Counted from the stretch's first letter, positions 21,871 to 32,984 are shown. The stretch is 64,000 nucleotides of DNA from Sabethes cyaneus (GCF_943734655.1 NC_071355.1:205035939-205099938); one strand, 5' to 3'. Made by a program: numbers and translations. Notes: generated from the letters alone by a model not told the origin.

Positions 21871-24800
21871 CTGTGGAAAGATCCGGTGGTTTTCAATGGA
21901 TGGGGCATTGTCAGCAGAAGCGAGAATGGTGTTTAAATAATATCTTCAATTCCAAGAAAGTCATCTCGAATTGCTTTTGTCCATTGCAAATGCTTTCGTC
22001 CATTAGTGGCCGGTGCAACCTTACTTAAAGTGAAAAATGCTCGTGGATGATTTTATGTAAATTACTATACGCGTAAGGGTTGGACGAAAAATCTTAAAAG
22101 TAGTTTTCCAGAGTCAGCTAGTCCCTACAGATGAATTATATAAATGGTAAAACAAATTCAGTCTTTCATATTTTCTTCCACTGTTGATTGGCGCTTTTTG
22201 GTGGTGACCAAAGCAATTTACTAAAGGCTGAAAGTCATCAATCGTACCTAAATTCTGCTTCATGAAAACGCAAGTGAACTTTGAATACGACCACACCGAT
22301 TTATCGAACTTCTTTGATCTTAGCTAGATACTCATAAAATAGCGTAAATTTTAAATTACAGAATTGAACGAGCTCATGTCTGTGCTTGCTTCGCAGTAAC
22401 TAACAACTTTCCTGACGCAGAATATCATAACAACGTAGCAAGCACTCGCTCCAGGATGGTCTAGATATATTAACACTGAGCTGGTTGTTCCAAACCCAAG
22501 CAAATAAAAATTATAGCCTTCGGTAAAAAAAATTCTTATTTGTACGCCGTCAACACAAATAAAATTTCTAATTTAATTTCCTCCCACAGGTAACCACCCT
22601 AGTGGTGAAGTTCTTGTGTTCTGTACTGCACTGTGTAGCTATGTCCTCCAATTCGATGACTTGTGTAAAAATAATTTCCGTCCCGGAAGGACTCTCTCCC
22701 TGCTAGTGGTAGTCGTCGACGTCGTCGTCGTCATCGTCGTCATCATCGTCGTTTTCCTGCTACCATTAGATTTCACAAATCTGTGAACGATAAATAAATC
22801 AACACTTGCGATCCTCTTTTCTGGGTCAACATCCAGAGGAGTCCGTGCTTTCCGTTTCCATTAAAGTGCACTCTCAAAGGCATCACTGGAAGATTATCAG
22901 GATTGGGATGATGATGACGACGGTGGTAGAGATGATGTTGATGATGATGACGATGATGATGATGATGACGAAAATTGCAACCGGTAGGTTTTCGCAACGT
23001 AATAAGATTCATATCAGGCACTGTTTCTGTCCAAAGTATCGCACAGAAGATGCTGGATTTGTTCTATTCGTTGCTTCTTTTTTTATTACCGTTTCTCTGA
23101 AGGTTAACCGAGGAAGCTTCTCAGCTCGTACCTTGGATTGCAGTTATAGCTCTGAGTGAAATCCGTAACATAACGAAGTGGGTACCGTAAGGGGAAGGAT
23201 TAAACGAGTTGCTTGCGGTATTATGCATTTCTGGCATGCTGGCCACAATGGTCATGCTAAGGAGCTCTTCCATTATTTTCGCTTCGGATTACTCGAACCT
23301 AATGGATTAAGGTCTGTTCGCTGCTAGTATGTCGGCGATGCTGCTCTCACCGTTGTTCCGTTCCAGATTGCACATTTGTGAGTGGTAAGGTACAAGGAAC
23401 AGGGCATGATGAATTATGATTCGTACCGTACTAATTTCTCCGATACATGATTAGGCTAAAATAGAAATAGAAACAACTGAACATTTTAATATAATCTTAA
23501 TTTTTAATTTTGTTAGCTAGTTAAAGCGAAAAAAAATAATTGCCAGTAAAATTGCTTTGATTTTCAAAGAACTCTCCAGCGTGCTGAACCAAAAATAAAA
23601 CCGTATTGACTCGCTTTTAGTCTGCTAACCTGCTGCAGCTTTGGCATACTTAACAAGCTGCACAGAGGATAAAATTTGTAAAATCTGGTAAACGATATCA
23701 TATTTTCCAAGCCGTTCCCTTTTCAGCCCACTATGACGATGTGGACTCTAGGTAATCTTAATACCCATCCTTTCTACGACAACCCAGCAGTGCCCTCCGG
23801 GTAAGCGGATCGACGTTTGGTGAACACGAATTCAGGGATGCACCTAGTTAACAGATGGTGCAATTGCCCCGAAGGGTGTAAGCTTGTTGTTGAAAGTAAT
23901 GTTTATACTTTATTAGCAGCAAATTTATTAGCCTATGTTGGTTATACCGCGAGGTTAAATCCCAGCAAAGGGGAAAACAGTGTTTCCAGTTTCGTTCCAG
24001 AATCAGCAAAACTTTCTAATAAAACTAGAAAAATTTGAATGCAAAGCTTCATTTTCCCTCAACGAAGTAAATCCCTGCAGATAACCACTCACAGAGTTTG
24101 CTCCTTTAGCGACGCAGTCTGCCTAACGAACCGCATGATGACCAATTTCGCCCATCCCTTCGCTGATACCTACCCCACGGCGCTGTGCTGCACTGGTCGT
24201 TTCGTGTGAAGGAAGTATGCATGCAGTTTATCTAACGGCTCTATAATCGGTGCTCGCTGCTGAAGCGGCCAACTACGCAGCATTACACCGTTTCCGTATC
24301 TTGATATTACAGGCTGAAGAGAATCTACGCGAATAGCTTTTTCTCGCTCGCCCCAAACGAAGTAACGGAGGAGTTGTTAGATCGTTACCGTTTTGTGTGA
24401 GCTAGGACTCTTTCTTTCCTGCAGCAGCCAGCAGCGCCGAGGTGCACCGAAATGATGATGGAGCACACAAAACGGGAGGCGATCCGAGAAAAGCGGATTT
24501 CTGCTGAATTGGCTTTGGACGGTCGGCTCTAACATTCGTTGCTGAGCCAATTATGATTTGGTGCTTTATTGCAAAAGGTGTGACGGCAACGATGACTACT
24601 AAACAGTACAGGACCTGTATTTATGAGATCGCAAGTGAAAGACGTTTCTGTTTTATTCAATGCAAAGGTATTTTCTGAATACTCTGTTCTATAGCCGTAA
24701 CCAGTTTTTCATTCTTGTTATATGATGTAAACGGTACGTTAGAAATATGAAGAATATATTTGTTGTTTTCGTGTTTTCATGGAGTAAGGACCAAAGTGTC

Positions 24801-24895
24801 TCCCGTTTTCTATATTTGAACTAGAATGCTTTTGGAAATATAGGTAATCGGAAATCGGAGATTGGGAAATATAATGTATATAATTTTGGTACAAA
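21871..24895. other. No gene recognised; two trinucleotide microsatellites
   Basis: About 3 kb without a supported gene. Microsatellites: GTC/CAT-type triplets at about 22711-22752 and GATGAT/GACGAT triplets at about 22905-22972; these create His- and Met-rich false open frames. No domain was recognised in any frame. Confidence 0.45.
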
Positions 24896-24899
24896 TCAA

Positions 24900-25125
24900 A
24901 ATATCTCCACTGATCAACACGGATTTATGCCCGGTCGATCTGTTTGCTCGAATCTTCCCGATTTTATGTCCACATGCAGTATACACTTGGATCAGATGGT
25001 TCAAATTGATGCAATCTATACCGATTGGAAAGCAGCGTCCGATAGGCAGCAACCAGGCTAATTGTTAACAAAAATCCCGGGACTAGGTGCATCACAGAAG
25101 TTATCTCTATGGCTAGTTGCGTGTA
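24900..25125 (+). pseudogene. Jockey-like RT fragment
   Basis: Translation from 24912 gives DQHGFMPGRSVCSNLPDF, then QIDAIYTDWKAASDR and LLTKIPGLGASQKLSLWL. These match RT motifs 2a to A of Jockey-type elements (QHGF.PGRS, DAIYTDxKAAFD, LGAS). An in-frame stop interrupts between ASDR and LLTKI. Motif A keeps the Asp of TDWKAA. Both ends are lost. Confidence 0.75.
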
Positions 25126-25512
25126 AAACGCAACAAATACTTTTCTACTTAGTTAGCATATTTCGGTAATCTTTCGTGAACTGACTTTGAGGTTTTTAAG
25201 GTCAACTTCCCAAATTCCACCAAAATGTGGCGCATGCGATAGAGCTGTTTTCGATCTAGGGTAAAGAACCGGTTTTAAGCAGTCTAAGCGGGTCACTGAT
25301 TGTTTTACCCTATTACAAGCGATGGGTTGACTAAGTGGGGGATATCAGCATACCAATCTTTTTGCTATCTTTAGTTCTTCAAGCTGTTACCATTGACAAA
25401 TAAATTTTTTGTGCAACGTAAGAGCACCACAATCACTAAACACAATCGCGGACAAGACACTTCTAACTCTTACAAAATGTTAAAATAAAACAAATTACTT
25501 TTAACTTACACG

Positions 25513-25553
25513 TCGACCAGTTTCAGGCATCATATGCCTATCTTCAGGACGAG
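25513..25553 (-). ncRNA. Hammerhead ribozyme candidate (Penelope family 2, left arm)
   Basis: Inverted copy of the motif at 25935-25975, with identical core. CTGAAGA (complement at 25543-25549), GAAAC and GTC are all intact. Confidence 0.65.
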
Positions 25554-25684
25554 AGCCGATGTCCAACTGATCACTGTGTCGTCATTGTATCATCATCGAT
25601 GCAACGTCGTAGAGAGAGTGAGAAAGATGTCACAGCTTAATTTTTTCTTATAAGATTGAAGAGAGGCGAGATTATTACCAGCTA

Positions 25685-25849
25685 CATAAAATCGATTGGG
25701 AGAGTGCTAAATTAATTAAAACTGTGAAGAAGGTTTCATTGCTTAATGCTTGGGAATCAATGTTCATTTCCAATGCAGCGAAACCGCTTATGAATGATGA
25801 TGACGCACCAATAATCTTGCCTCTCTTCAATCTTATAAGAAAAAATTAA
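25685..25849 (+). pseudogene. Penelope-like protein C-terminal fragment
   Basis: An open stretch reading HKIDWESAKLIKTV, LLNAWESMFI and LMNDDDAPIILPLFNLIRKN, then TAA at 25847-25849. The W-E-S..I and LMN-D motifs resemble the extreme C terminus of Penelope GIY-YIG proteins. Nothing of the RT remains. It is followed by the arm carrying the hammerhead candidate, as expected for a Penelope 3' end. Confidence 0.7.
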
Positions 25850-25934
25850 GCTGTGACATCTTTCTCACTCTCTCTACGACGTTGCATCGATGATGATACA
25901 ATGACGACACAGTGATCAGTTGGACATCGGCTCT

Positions 25935-25975
25935 CGTCCTGAAGATAGGCATATGATGCCTGAAACTGGTCGACG
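25935..25975 (+). ncRNA. Hammerhead ribozyme candidate (Penelope family 2, right arm)
   Basis: Order: CGTC (stem I), CTGAAGA (25939-25945, fits CUGANGA), U, AGGCAT-ATG-ATGCCT (6-bp stem II), GAAAC (25962-25966), TG, GTC (cleavage after C 25971), GACG (stem I partner). Stem III is only two pairs, as in the small hammerheads known from Penelope elements. The one oddity is an unpaired U before stem II. Confidence 0.7.
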
Positions 25976-26066
25976 TGTAAGTTAAAAGTAATTTGTTTTA
26001 TTTTAACATTTTGTAAGAGTTAGAAGTGTCTTGTCCGCGATTGTGTCTAGTGAGTGTTACCATTGA

Positions 26067-27230
26067 AAGATACTATTGTTGTGCTAAACTTTTGATTTTC
26101 CGCTTTAAAAGTTTGAGCGGTGGAACTAATTTTGATCAGACCGAACATATTTTCACCCTCAAGGTACTTTTTTAAGCAATCCTGAAATCTGAATTTTTTA
26201 CGTCCCCGTAAAAAAATCCCTCAAACTTTTGCCCCTATTAAGTAAGTTCGCGTTCCTATCCGCGACCTACTAATCGGCATCTGATGCGTAATCGGCATAG
26301 CGTATCGGCATAGATGCGTGAAATGCCATCTGCCTAAATTGTTTATCGGGGCATACACTCACCGCACCGTTCGGCAAACGGTATTCGTCGTCTCTTTTAT
26401 TCTCTAGTGTTCTTATGGGAAACTGCGAGTTTGACGTCTCACTCGCTGTTCATAAGGATGGTGGGAGAACAAAAGAGGTAAATATAGCAGTACGCACGGT
26501 ACGACTCAGAACAGTGTTGTCAAAGCAAATAACATTGAAACACATCGTTGCTTCATTAAATCACTGAGGACATCTTCGAAAATTATTGAAAAAACTGTCT
26601 TTTCTGTTGTTTTTAATAAAGAAAAATTAATTATGAACATACATTTCTCTTGAAAGTATTGAACTACGTTTTCACCATTGGAGGTTTCAGTTAATTTCAA
26701 ACCTATAATTCTTATTTCCAGAACCGAAATAGTGTCTTGGCAACACGATACTTCATCAGTTATGCTGCAGCTACTGCTACTGGTGAACAGGTTCCGTCAA
26801 TTCAGAATTTGTTTTCAGTTTTGTTAGAAAATAATAAAACTTTCGGCTAGTGACAAAGCCTTAGATAATAGATAAAAAGATAGTGAATAATATGGTATGT
26901 GACAATTGAGTGCTTGACTTTTAGAGTGGTTGTAATCAGTGCTGAAAAATGTGATGGATTCGTTAGTAGCGAGGTGGCGATTGCCTTCAGCAGCTGAAAA
27001 ATGTACGTTTTTGGACAACAATTTTTAATCCATCAAATTTCTTGTCGGAAACCCAGTAAATTGTGTTTGTGTGAATCAAATGTATGGTTAAATGATTTGT
27101 GAAGATGATCCTATCAAAAGATTTTGAAAATACGAATAAAAAAGTGCATTTTCGGCTCATTTATTTTCAACTGATTAAAATAGGTGACACTGCTTAACTC
27201 GTTCCTTACCCTAACCTTTTAACCTTTTTG
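26067..27230. other. No gene recognised
   Basis: Non-coding, no motif. Short open frames only. Confidence 0.45.
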
Positions 27231-27860
27231 CCTTTCTACTATATAAATATATAGTATAAAGGTATAGAAATCACTTGGAAAACCGGAAATGGAAAGAAGG
27301 TCCTGCGGGCCGAATGTCATATACCATTCGACTCAGTTTCGAAAACTGAGCATTTTCTGTGTGTGTGTATGTATGTGTGTGTGTGTGTATGTGTGTGTGT
27401 GTGTGTGTATGTGACGCTTTTAATCTCACTCACTTTTCTCGGAGATGGCTGGACCGATTTTAATGTTCTTAGTGTCAAATGAAAGGTCTAGGTGTCCCAT
27501 TGGTCGCTATTGAATTTCATACTGATCGGACTTTTAGTTCAAAAGTTATGTATAAAAATATGAAAAATATGGGACTTCATTATCTCATAGGTCACTTAAC
27601 CGATTTGAACAAAATTGATTGCATATGAAAGAGGAGCCTTGCAAACCTTTAACTTCCAAATTTCATGACGATTGGACTTGTAGTTTGAAAGTTACATAAA
27701 GAAATGTGAAAAAATAGTATTTAAAACATATTTTTGTAACATATAAGCATTAATTCAATGAAAAATATCACACATTTTATTATTATTTGAAAATTACTAC
27801 TGAGATCTATCAAACGAAACCGAGTTATTTAAAATCGGACAGTTCATTCAAAAGTTATTT
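27231..27860. repeat. Probable dispersed repeat with palindromic start
   Basis: Begins with a near-perfect palindrome at 27231-27262 (CCTTTCTACTATAT, AA, ATATATAGTATAAAGG). A GT/TATG-rich stretch at 27357-27413 and AT-rich non-coding sequence follow. The layout resembles a MITE, but the matching far end was not found. Confidence 0.4.
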
Positions 27861-27944
27861 AAACTTTAACACTTAAGCACCGTATATTAAACCGTTAAAA
27901 CGTGTGAATTCAAAACAAATGTTGATTGTATTCAATGTGTGTGA

Positions 27945-28038
27945 TGTATGTGTGTATGTATGTATGTATGTATGTATGTATGTATGTATGTATGTATGTA
28001 TGTATGTATGTATGTATGTATGTATGTATGTATGTATG

Positions 28039-28072
<34 letters not shown>

Positions 28073-28082
28073 TGTATGTATG

Positions 28083-28115
<33 letters not shown>

Positions 28116-28117
28116 GT
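27945..28117. repeat. (GTAT)n tetranucleotide microsatellite
   Basis: About 40 units of TGTA with a few ATAT interruptions. It produces YVCM/THIH repeat peptides in several frames that are not genes. Confidence 0.95.
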
Positions 28118-28128
28118 GTGTATGTGAT

Positions 28129-28236
28129 CCCAAGCAGCAATGTGAGTTTGATTGTACTCTTATGGTGGTTTTCATGACCAATTTTGGTCTTGAATGTCAT
28201 CATAAGAGTGTAATAAAACTCAAATTGTTACTTGGG
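28129..28236. mobile_element. CCCAAG foldback MITE, copy 1
   Basis: A 108-base foldback starting CCCAAGCAGCAATGTGAGTT and ending in the inverted CTTGGG. The centre is GACCAATTTTGGTC. A copy of exactly equal length is at 44707-44814. It abuts the microsatellite, and a partial end (CCCAAGTAACAG) also appears at about 35138. Confidence 0.8.
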
Positions 28237-28339
28237 ATGACAATTTGCAATTTTTAAATTTGCATTGAAATTCAAGAAAAGATGTTTCTCACTTTTCTGA
28301 ATCAATTGTCTGAAATTTTTGAAGCCTCTTAGTGGAATA

Positions 28340-28560
28340 CGAAATTTGAAATTAAAGAAAAGAAAAAACTTTTACCGACTAAATCCCACTATTTAATATT
28401 TATTCGCAACAGATACGTATACGCTTTGAAATAAGACACTGATGAAGCCTGCACGTCGTAGGCGAACTACGTATCTGTTGCAAATAAATATTAAATAATG
28501 GGATTCAATCGAAAAGCTTTTTCTTTTCTTTGATTTCAGATTTCAATTGTCATTTTGTTC
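28340..28560. mobile_element. Inverted Penelope-type terminal repeats (remnant)
   Basis: Arms of ~80-90 bases face each other (AAATTAAAGAAAAGAAAAAA..., ATCCCACTATTTAATATTTA and inverted partners at 28467-28545). The right arm includes CTGATGA at 28439-28445, a GCCT/AGGC hairpin and GAAC, a hammerhead-like order with one A missing from GAAAC. No coding part and no clear target duplication were found, so class is tentative. Confidence 0.5.
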
Positions 28561-29525
28561 ACTTGCTGTTACTCACAATTGTACACGAAAAGCAAACAGC
28601 GAAGAAAAGCAGTTAATTTAAGCATACCTTCATGCTGGTGTATAGGATTAAAAATGAGTTGATTTTTCCAAATAAATTTATACAAATTTCAAACAAATTT
28701 TGCGCATCAATAGATGCTCTTTTCAATCAATAGATACTAGAGCTTAGAAATGTTATATGAAAAATAGGAAGTAAACGTTGCACGGTAGTAATTTTGTAAG
28801 ATTTGTTTTCGTTAATGACATTTTAAAGGACAGATGTCTTATGTCATGTATCATGTTTCAACAAATAAATCAAAAATGACAAGCACTGAAAATCATATCG
28901 ATCATATTTCCCATTCTTAAGCATGTTTAAGGCGCAGCTTTTGCAACCCTCTTGTTTTCCTAACCCTCTAACATTGTAAAAACGATGCGATCAAGCTAAT
29001 GACTATCTTTTCATGAAGGTACATTCAAAAGAAGCTTAAGTTTTGATTTTCATGCAAAAATAATTATCTGAAGGAGCGCCAGCTAAGAAAAAATTCAATT
29101 TCTCTTTTTCATATCTAATGCTCTATTCAGTTATTTTTTCTAATTCAGACATATTGCAAAATTGAAGCCAAGCAAACTAATAGTAAAATTTTGAGATTAA
29201 TCATTTTGTTGTCGATATTCTTTGTCTTCAAAGGCGAAGTATAATAATAATTTTTCTGAACTCTTGTTTTTCAAAGATGCTAACTTTTGAACACATGGTA
29301 TTAATTAATTATCAAAAAATCTGTTCTGAACACATATTTCATATTGTCAATTCGAAACAAGTTTCCTATGTGGCTCTGAAGCCCGAAAGTTTAGGCCGAC
29401 CGATTATAAAACTAAATAAGGTGTTACAAGTATTTACGCACACAAGGAAAGAAAATTTAATTATTCTACGCAATACGTTGTGAATTTTACTGGCAAATAA
29501 GGATTTTGAGGAATACGGAACGGAT
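28561..29525. other. No gene recognised
   Basis: AT-rich non-coding sequence without recognisable motifs. Confidence 0.45.
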
Positions 29526-29597
29526 ATTTAAAAATATATTAAAAGATGTGGCTTTTCGGTCTCGGGTTTCTTACGAAAACTTTATTTTACGTTTTCG

Positions 29598-29635
29598 GCT
29601 GACGTTTCGAAGGTCTATGCCTTCATCCTCGGAGC
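29598..29635 (-). ncRNA. Hammerhead-like motif (Penelope family 1, small dimer, left)
   Basis: Inverted form of the motif at 29761-29798: CCGAGGA core, GAAGG/CCTTC stem II, GAAAC, GTC, GCT/AGC stem I. Confidence 0.5.
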
Positions 29636-29760
29636 AACTATTGTTATAAAACATTACAATTATTTAAACAATCTTCGTCATTACTGTTTAAATAATTGTA
29701 ATGTTGCAATATAGTTGCAATATAGTTGCAATATAGTTGCAATATAGTGCAACAATAGTT

Positions 29761-29798
29761 GCTCCGAGGATGAAGGCATAGACCTTCGAAACGTCAGC
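29761..29798 (+). ncRNA. Hammerhead-like motif (Penelope family 1, small dimer, right)
   Basis: GCT, CCGAGGA (29764-29770), a 5-bp stem II GAAGG/CCTTC, GAAAC, GTC, AGC. Stem II is longer than in the large dimer, showing base-pair-keeping change, but U4 of the core is again C. Confidence 0.5.
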
Positions 29799-29899
29799 CG
29801 AAAACGTAAAATAAAGTTTTCGTAAGAAACCCGAGACCGAAAAGCCACATCTTTTAATACAAATACAACGGTCTATTATAATTATCATTTAAAAATATA

Positions 29900-30683
29900 G
29901 TCAAGTTAATTATACATAGATGTTCCTGAGAAATTAAATGATGATTATTGTGACAGTAGAAAGGCTAGGTCACGCCGGTAGGTGGATTAATTCGGGTTTT
30001 TGATTTTCCATTCCATTTGATATATTGCGACAAGTCTCTATATATTATAAGTCACATCAGGGTGCGTATCATTATTTTTGTGATTGATTTCCATCGAGCA
30101 TGTAACGAGCAAAGTTGACTACATTATTGAGAGAATTTATCCATACATTTGTCGCGATACTCAACATATACGCTCAAAGTTGTGTTCTACGTAATGGTCC
30201 ATTTCTGCGAGTACCGCATCGGCGAACCAACTACAGCACCATTAGCACAATCACCGGTCAGCAACGCCATTTCAATCGCTGTATGCCTAGCTTCGACTTA
30301 AATGTTAGCCGCGAGGTACTGAAAACTCGATTCCAGGCACTAGCACGTAGATTCTAGGTTAAGTGTACTAGTTGGGCCAAAATACCTGTTGATATTATTA
30401 TACAAATAAACAAATGATAATATGTATACTGTTGTCTTGCACGGAAACAGGGCTGAAGCAAGTTTCTGCCGCAGCAATTCTCAAAGCAAGGAAAATCAGC
30501 GACTGTCTCATCCGAGAATAGTTTGTGAGCGTTTCATTTGCTGTTTTAGGTCATTTTGTTGTTTTTAATTCTTTACACAGTTTCAATTGTGTTTCTGTTA
30601 GGTATGCAAATAGCTGTAAAATATACTGTCGAATGGTAGTAGTGCAGGTGCGGAGGACGTTAGCTAATTGATATTTAAACTGG
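29900..30683. other. No gene recognised
   Basis: Non-coding. An 80-codon open frame at 30115-30357 has no recognisable domain and is probably chance. Confidence 0.4.
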
Positions 30684-30695
30684 CTATTCACATGT

Positions 30696-31176
30696 TTTTT
30701 TTCATGTGCGGACTCATTACTGCGACCTGTATAGTTGATCTATAATATCGCCCGGGTGTTTGCTGTATGGCCTGCACTGCATTTCTTTTTGCTATAATCG
30801 CTATTGAGTGAGCGATATACTTATTAAATTTTATGCGAGCTTGCGTGTATTGGGGTTTACCCTTCCTTCAAAGCTTGATCTACTTTACCCACTTATTCCT
30901 CGTTGCCTGCACTGTCCCATATTATAGCCGTCCCTGGCAAGGACTCATTCGTACCTCTGACCAGTACACTTAACTATAGGAGGGACATTTGCACTGTCAA
31001 GAGGCTTCAGAGAGTAAATATAGAATTCAGCACGAAGGAAGGGTAAATGGAGGGGCCTGAGAATAAACCCATGCTAAAGTCACTTGACATCGAATGGCTT
31101 GATTCTACTAAGATTCGAACCCACGACCACTCGCTTGCCAAAGCAGACTCGGTAACCTTGCGGCTGCGGAGCCCAT
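30696..31176 (-). mobile_element. Full-length tRNA-derived SINE with 12-bp target duplication
   Basis: Read on the minus strand: tRNA-like head GGGCTCCGCAGCCGCAAGG, box B-like GTGGGTTCGAATC, a ~400-base body and a short A tail (T run at 30696-30703 on the plus strand). Direct repeats CTATTCACATGT (30684-30695) and CTATCCACATGT (31177-31188) differ by one base. At ~480 bases it is long for a SINE. A degenerate relative lies at 15780-15969. Confidence 0.8.
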
Positions 31177-31188
31177 CTATCCACATGT

Positions 31189-32199
31189 TAGTTGAAAGAG
31201 AATTATACTTCAAATGAAACTAGTACAATGAATTGTGCTATCAACAATTGCAAATGGATATTGACGAATGCTAATTAGTGTTGTAAATGATAACTCAGAA
31301 TAGTTATTTATTTGATCGGATTTCACCGTAGTAGTAAGCAAACTCCTTAAGTAAGCTAACTTTGTCATCTTCAAGCCAGTTATTTAAAGTTGGCTAGTGA
31401 CACAAGTCATGCAAAAATTGCCACAATGCGAAATCATTGCCAACATTAGAAGATGTGTAATTGCGATCTGATGGTTTAACCACAGACAAACAGACGGGAC
31501 ACTCGCGTTAATTCCATCGTCCAATCAAAAACTACTCATTTTTTCAAAAAAGCATGTTTCGCAACATGGTCACACCGCGGCGCGCGAGTGTTGCATTGAG
31601 TTTTCAGTATAAAACCATACAAATGTAAAAACTCTACAGCATGAAACCATACAAATGCAAGCTACTCCGCAACATGCATAACAGTGGGTGCTAGTGTGCA
31701 GGCCAAATGTGTAGGACGATGGATTTTAAAGAATTTTCTTCTATGTGTCATGTCAGTTCGTCAGTGGTTTAACTTTTAGTGGAACTACAATCCCCAAGAA
31801 ATTGATAAAAATGATACACAGAGTACAGGCATCTGGAATATTTAAACTTGACTGCATTTAACAAATGTGTATAAATGCTTTAGGGAAAAAATCCTTGGGC
31901 TTAACCTTTAGTTACTCGCGCCAACTTAGATTTATAGGCATGCTAAAACCTAACAAAATTCACTTGAATATTTAATGACACTTGGTGAAAAACTTATGAA
32001 ACTTATCCACCGTTTGAAGGATCTTGGTCTGCGGATCAACTTTGCTGGAAACAGTAATTTACTTCATTGCTGGAACCCCGAGATATACCGAGATAAAGTT
32101 AACGCCCAGCCAGCACCAACTCGTATATGAATGTACGAAAACTATCGTAAATATCTTTTAACAAACTCGGATTCGTAAATAAAACCTAATAAAGCGCGC
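31189..32199. other. No gene recognised
   Basis: Non-coding. ATGAAACCATACAAATGC-type phrases repeat once (31609-31665), a small local duplication. Confidence 0.4.
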
Positions 32200-32535
32200 T
32201 CAAGTTGATATTCTATCGTTTATAATGCTAGTAACTGACAAACATACGATTTTCAGCACAAATTCGTATAGCTGCATGCAGCTGGTCGCACTTAATCGGA
32301 TCTTATCGTATTGAAATGCCTATATACGTGTATTGGTCAAAATTATTCCTTAGTGCGTATATCGCCTCCAAAATGATACGGATAAGCGGCTTTTGCGCGT
32401 CGAATACGATTTGGTTGAATACAAGATAGTCACGGGGCTGGTGCAAAAATCCTACTGACTCTATCTAGTAGCACTGCCTAGCCGAGATTCGAACATACGA
32501 CGACTGGCTTGTTAGACCGCCATCGTGCCTCGAAT
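32200..32535 (-). mobile_element. tRNA-like SINE, second type
   Basis: On the minus strand a tRNA-like head (GGCACGATGGCGGTCTAAC, then GTATGTTCGAATCTCGGC as box B) is followed by TAGAGTCAGTAGGATTTTTG and GCACCAGCCCCGTGACTAT. It differs from the SINEs at 14868 and 30696. The 3' limit is uncertain. Confidence 0.55.
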
Positions 32536-32539
32536 CTAA

Positions 32540-32960
32540 CCGGGCGGTTTATTACAATACAGTAAATTATAAATTTGCATAACAAACTGCAGAACATTTT
32601 CAAATTGTCGAGAATTGTCGAATTGTACCCGCATTCGTTGTCCTATGTAGACCCCTCTAGTTCGTTTCCTTAGGCACAGACCTCCATACTTTTTTGACGT
32701 AGGATTACGTCTTTCAGGAAGGTAGCTGGTATAGAGAGTCATTCCAGAAAATCGAAAAATGCGAGCGTTACGAAAAATGAAAGATTTCGAACGCTAATAG
32801 CGTAGCGATTTTCCGATCGATTTTCAATATTTTTGCAGCAATCGATCGGAAAATCTTCTACACATCCGCACCAATAAGGAAATCTATTATTTAAAAGTAC
32901 GCACGATTGAAAAATTGAAAATAATGAAGCATTGTCCAATTAGAAAGAAATCCTCGCTTC
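32540..32960. repeat. Dispersed repeat, several partial copies in the window
   Basis: The left part (TACAATACAGTAAATTA, then GTCGAATTG.ACCCGCATTCGT) matches 57675-57765. The right part (GATTTTCCGATCGATTTTCAATATTTTTG) matches 60860-60895 and, inverted, 42768-42810. A GACGTAGGATTACGTC palindrome at 32695-32711 marks the middle. Non-coding. Confidence 0.65.
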
Positions 32961-32984
32961 GTGATTGGTTGGAAGGTTCTTTAC

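Larger units (their letters stand above)
25397..26054. mobile_element. Penelope-like inverted dimer, family 2, with 12-bp target duplication
   Basis: Two inverted arms of ~250 bases (about 25425-25676 and 25805-26054) flank a short plus-strand coding fragment. TGTTACCATTGA occurs at 25385-25396 and again at 26055-26066. The left side has an extra ~35-40-base tail (CAAATAAATTTTTTGTGC...) outside the shared arm; the right side does not. The arms meet at a GATTATT microhomology. Architecture equals that of the larger dimer at 15970-20392, but the sequence family differs. Confidence 0.88.
29539..29886. mobile_element. Penelope family 1 terminal-repeat inverted pair with 13-bp target duplication
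   Basis: A 348-base foldback made only of two terminal repeats of the family seen at 15970-20392. It is flanked by ATTTAAAAATATA at 29526-29538 and 29887-29899. The right side carries the extra tail (ATACAAATACAACGGTCTAT...), the mirror of the left-hand tail in the large dimer. Between the arms are about four 11-base TTGCAATATAG units (29702-29750). It encodes nothing. Confidence 0.88.

Noticed and set aside
27873..28257. THIY/YVCM repeat proteins
   Set aside because: Translations of the GTAT microsatellite.
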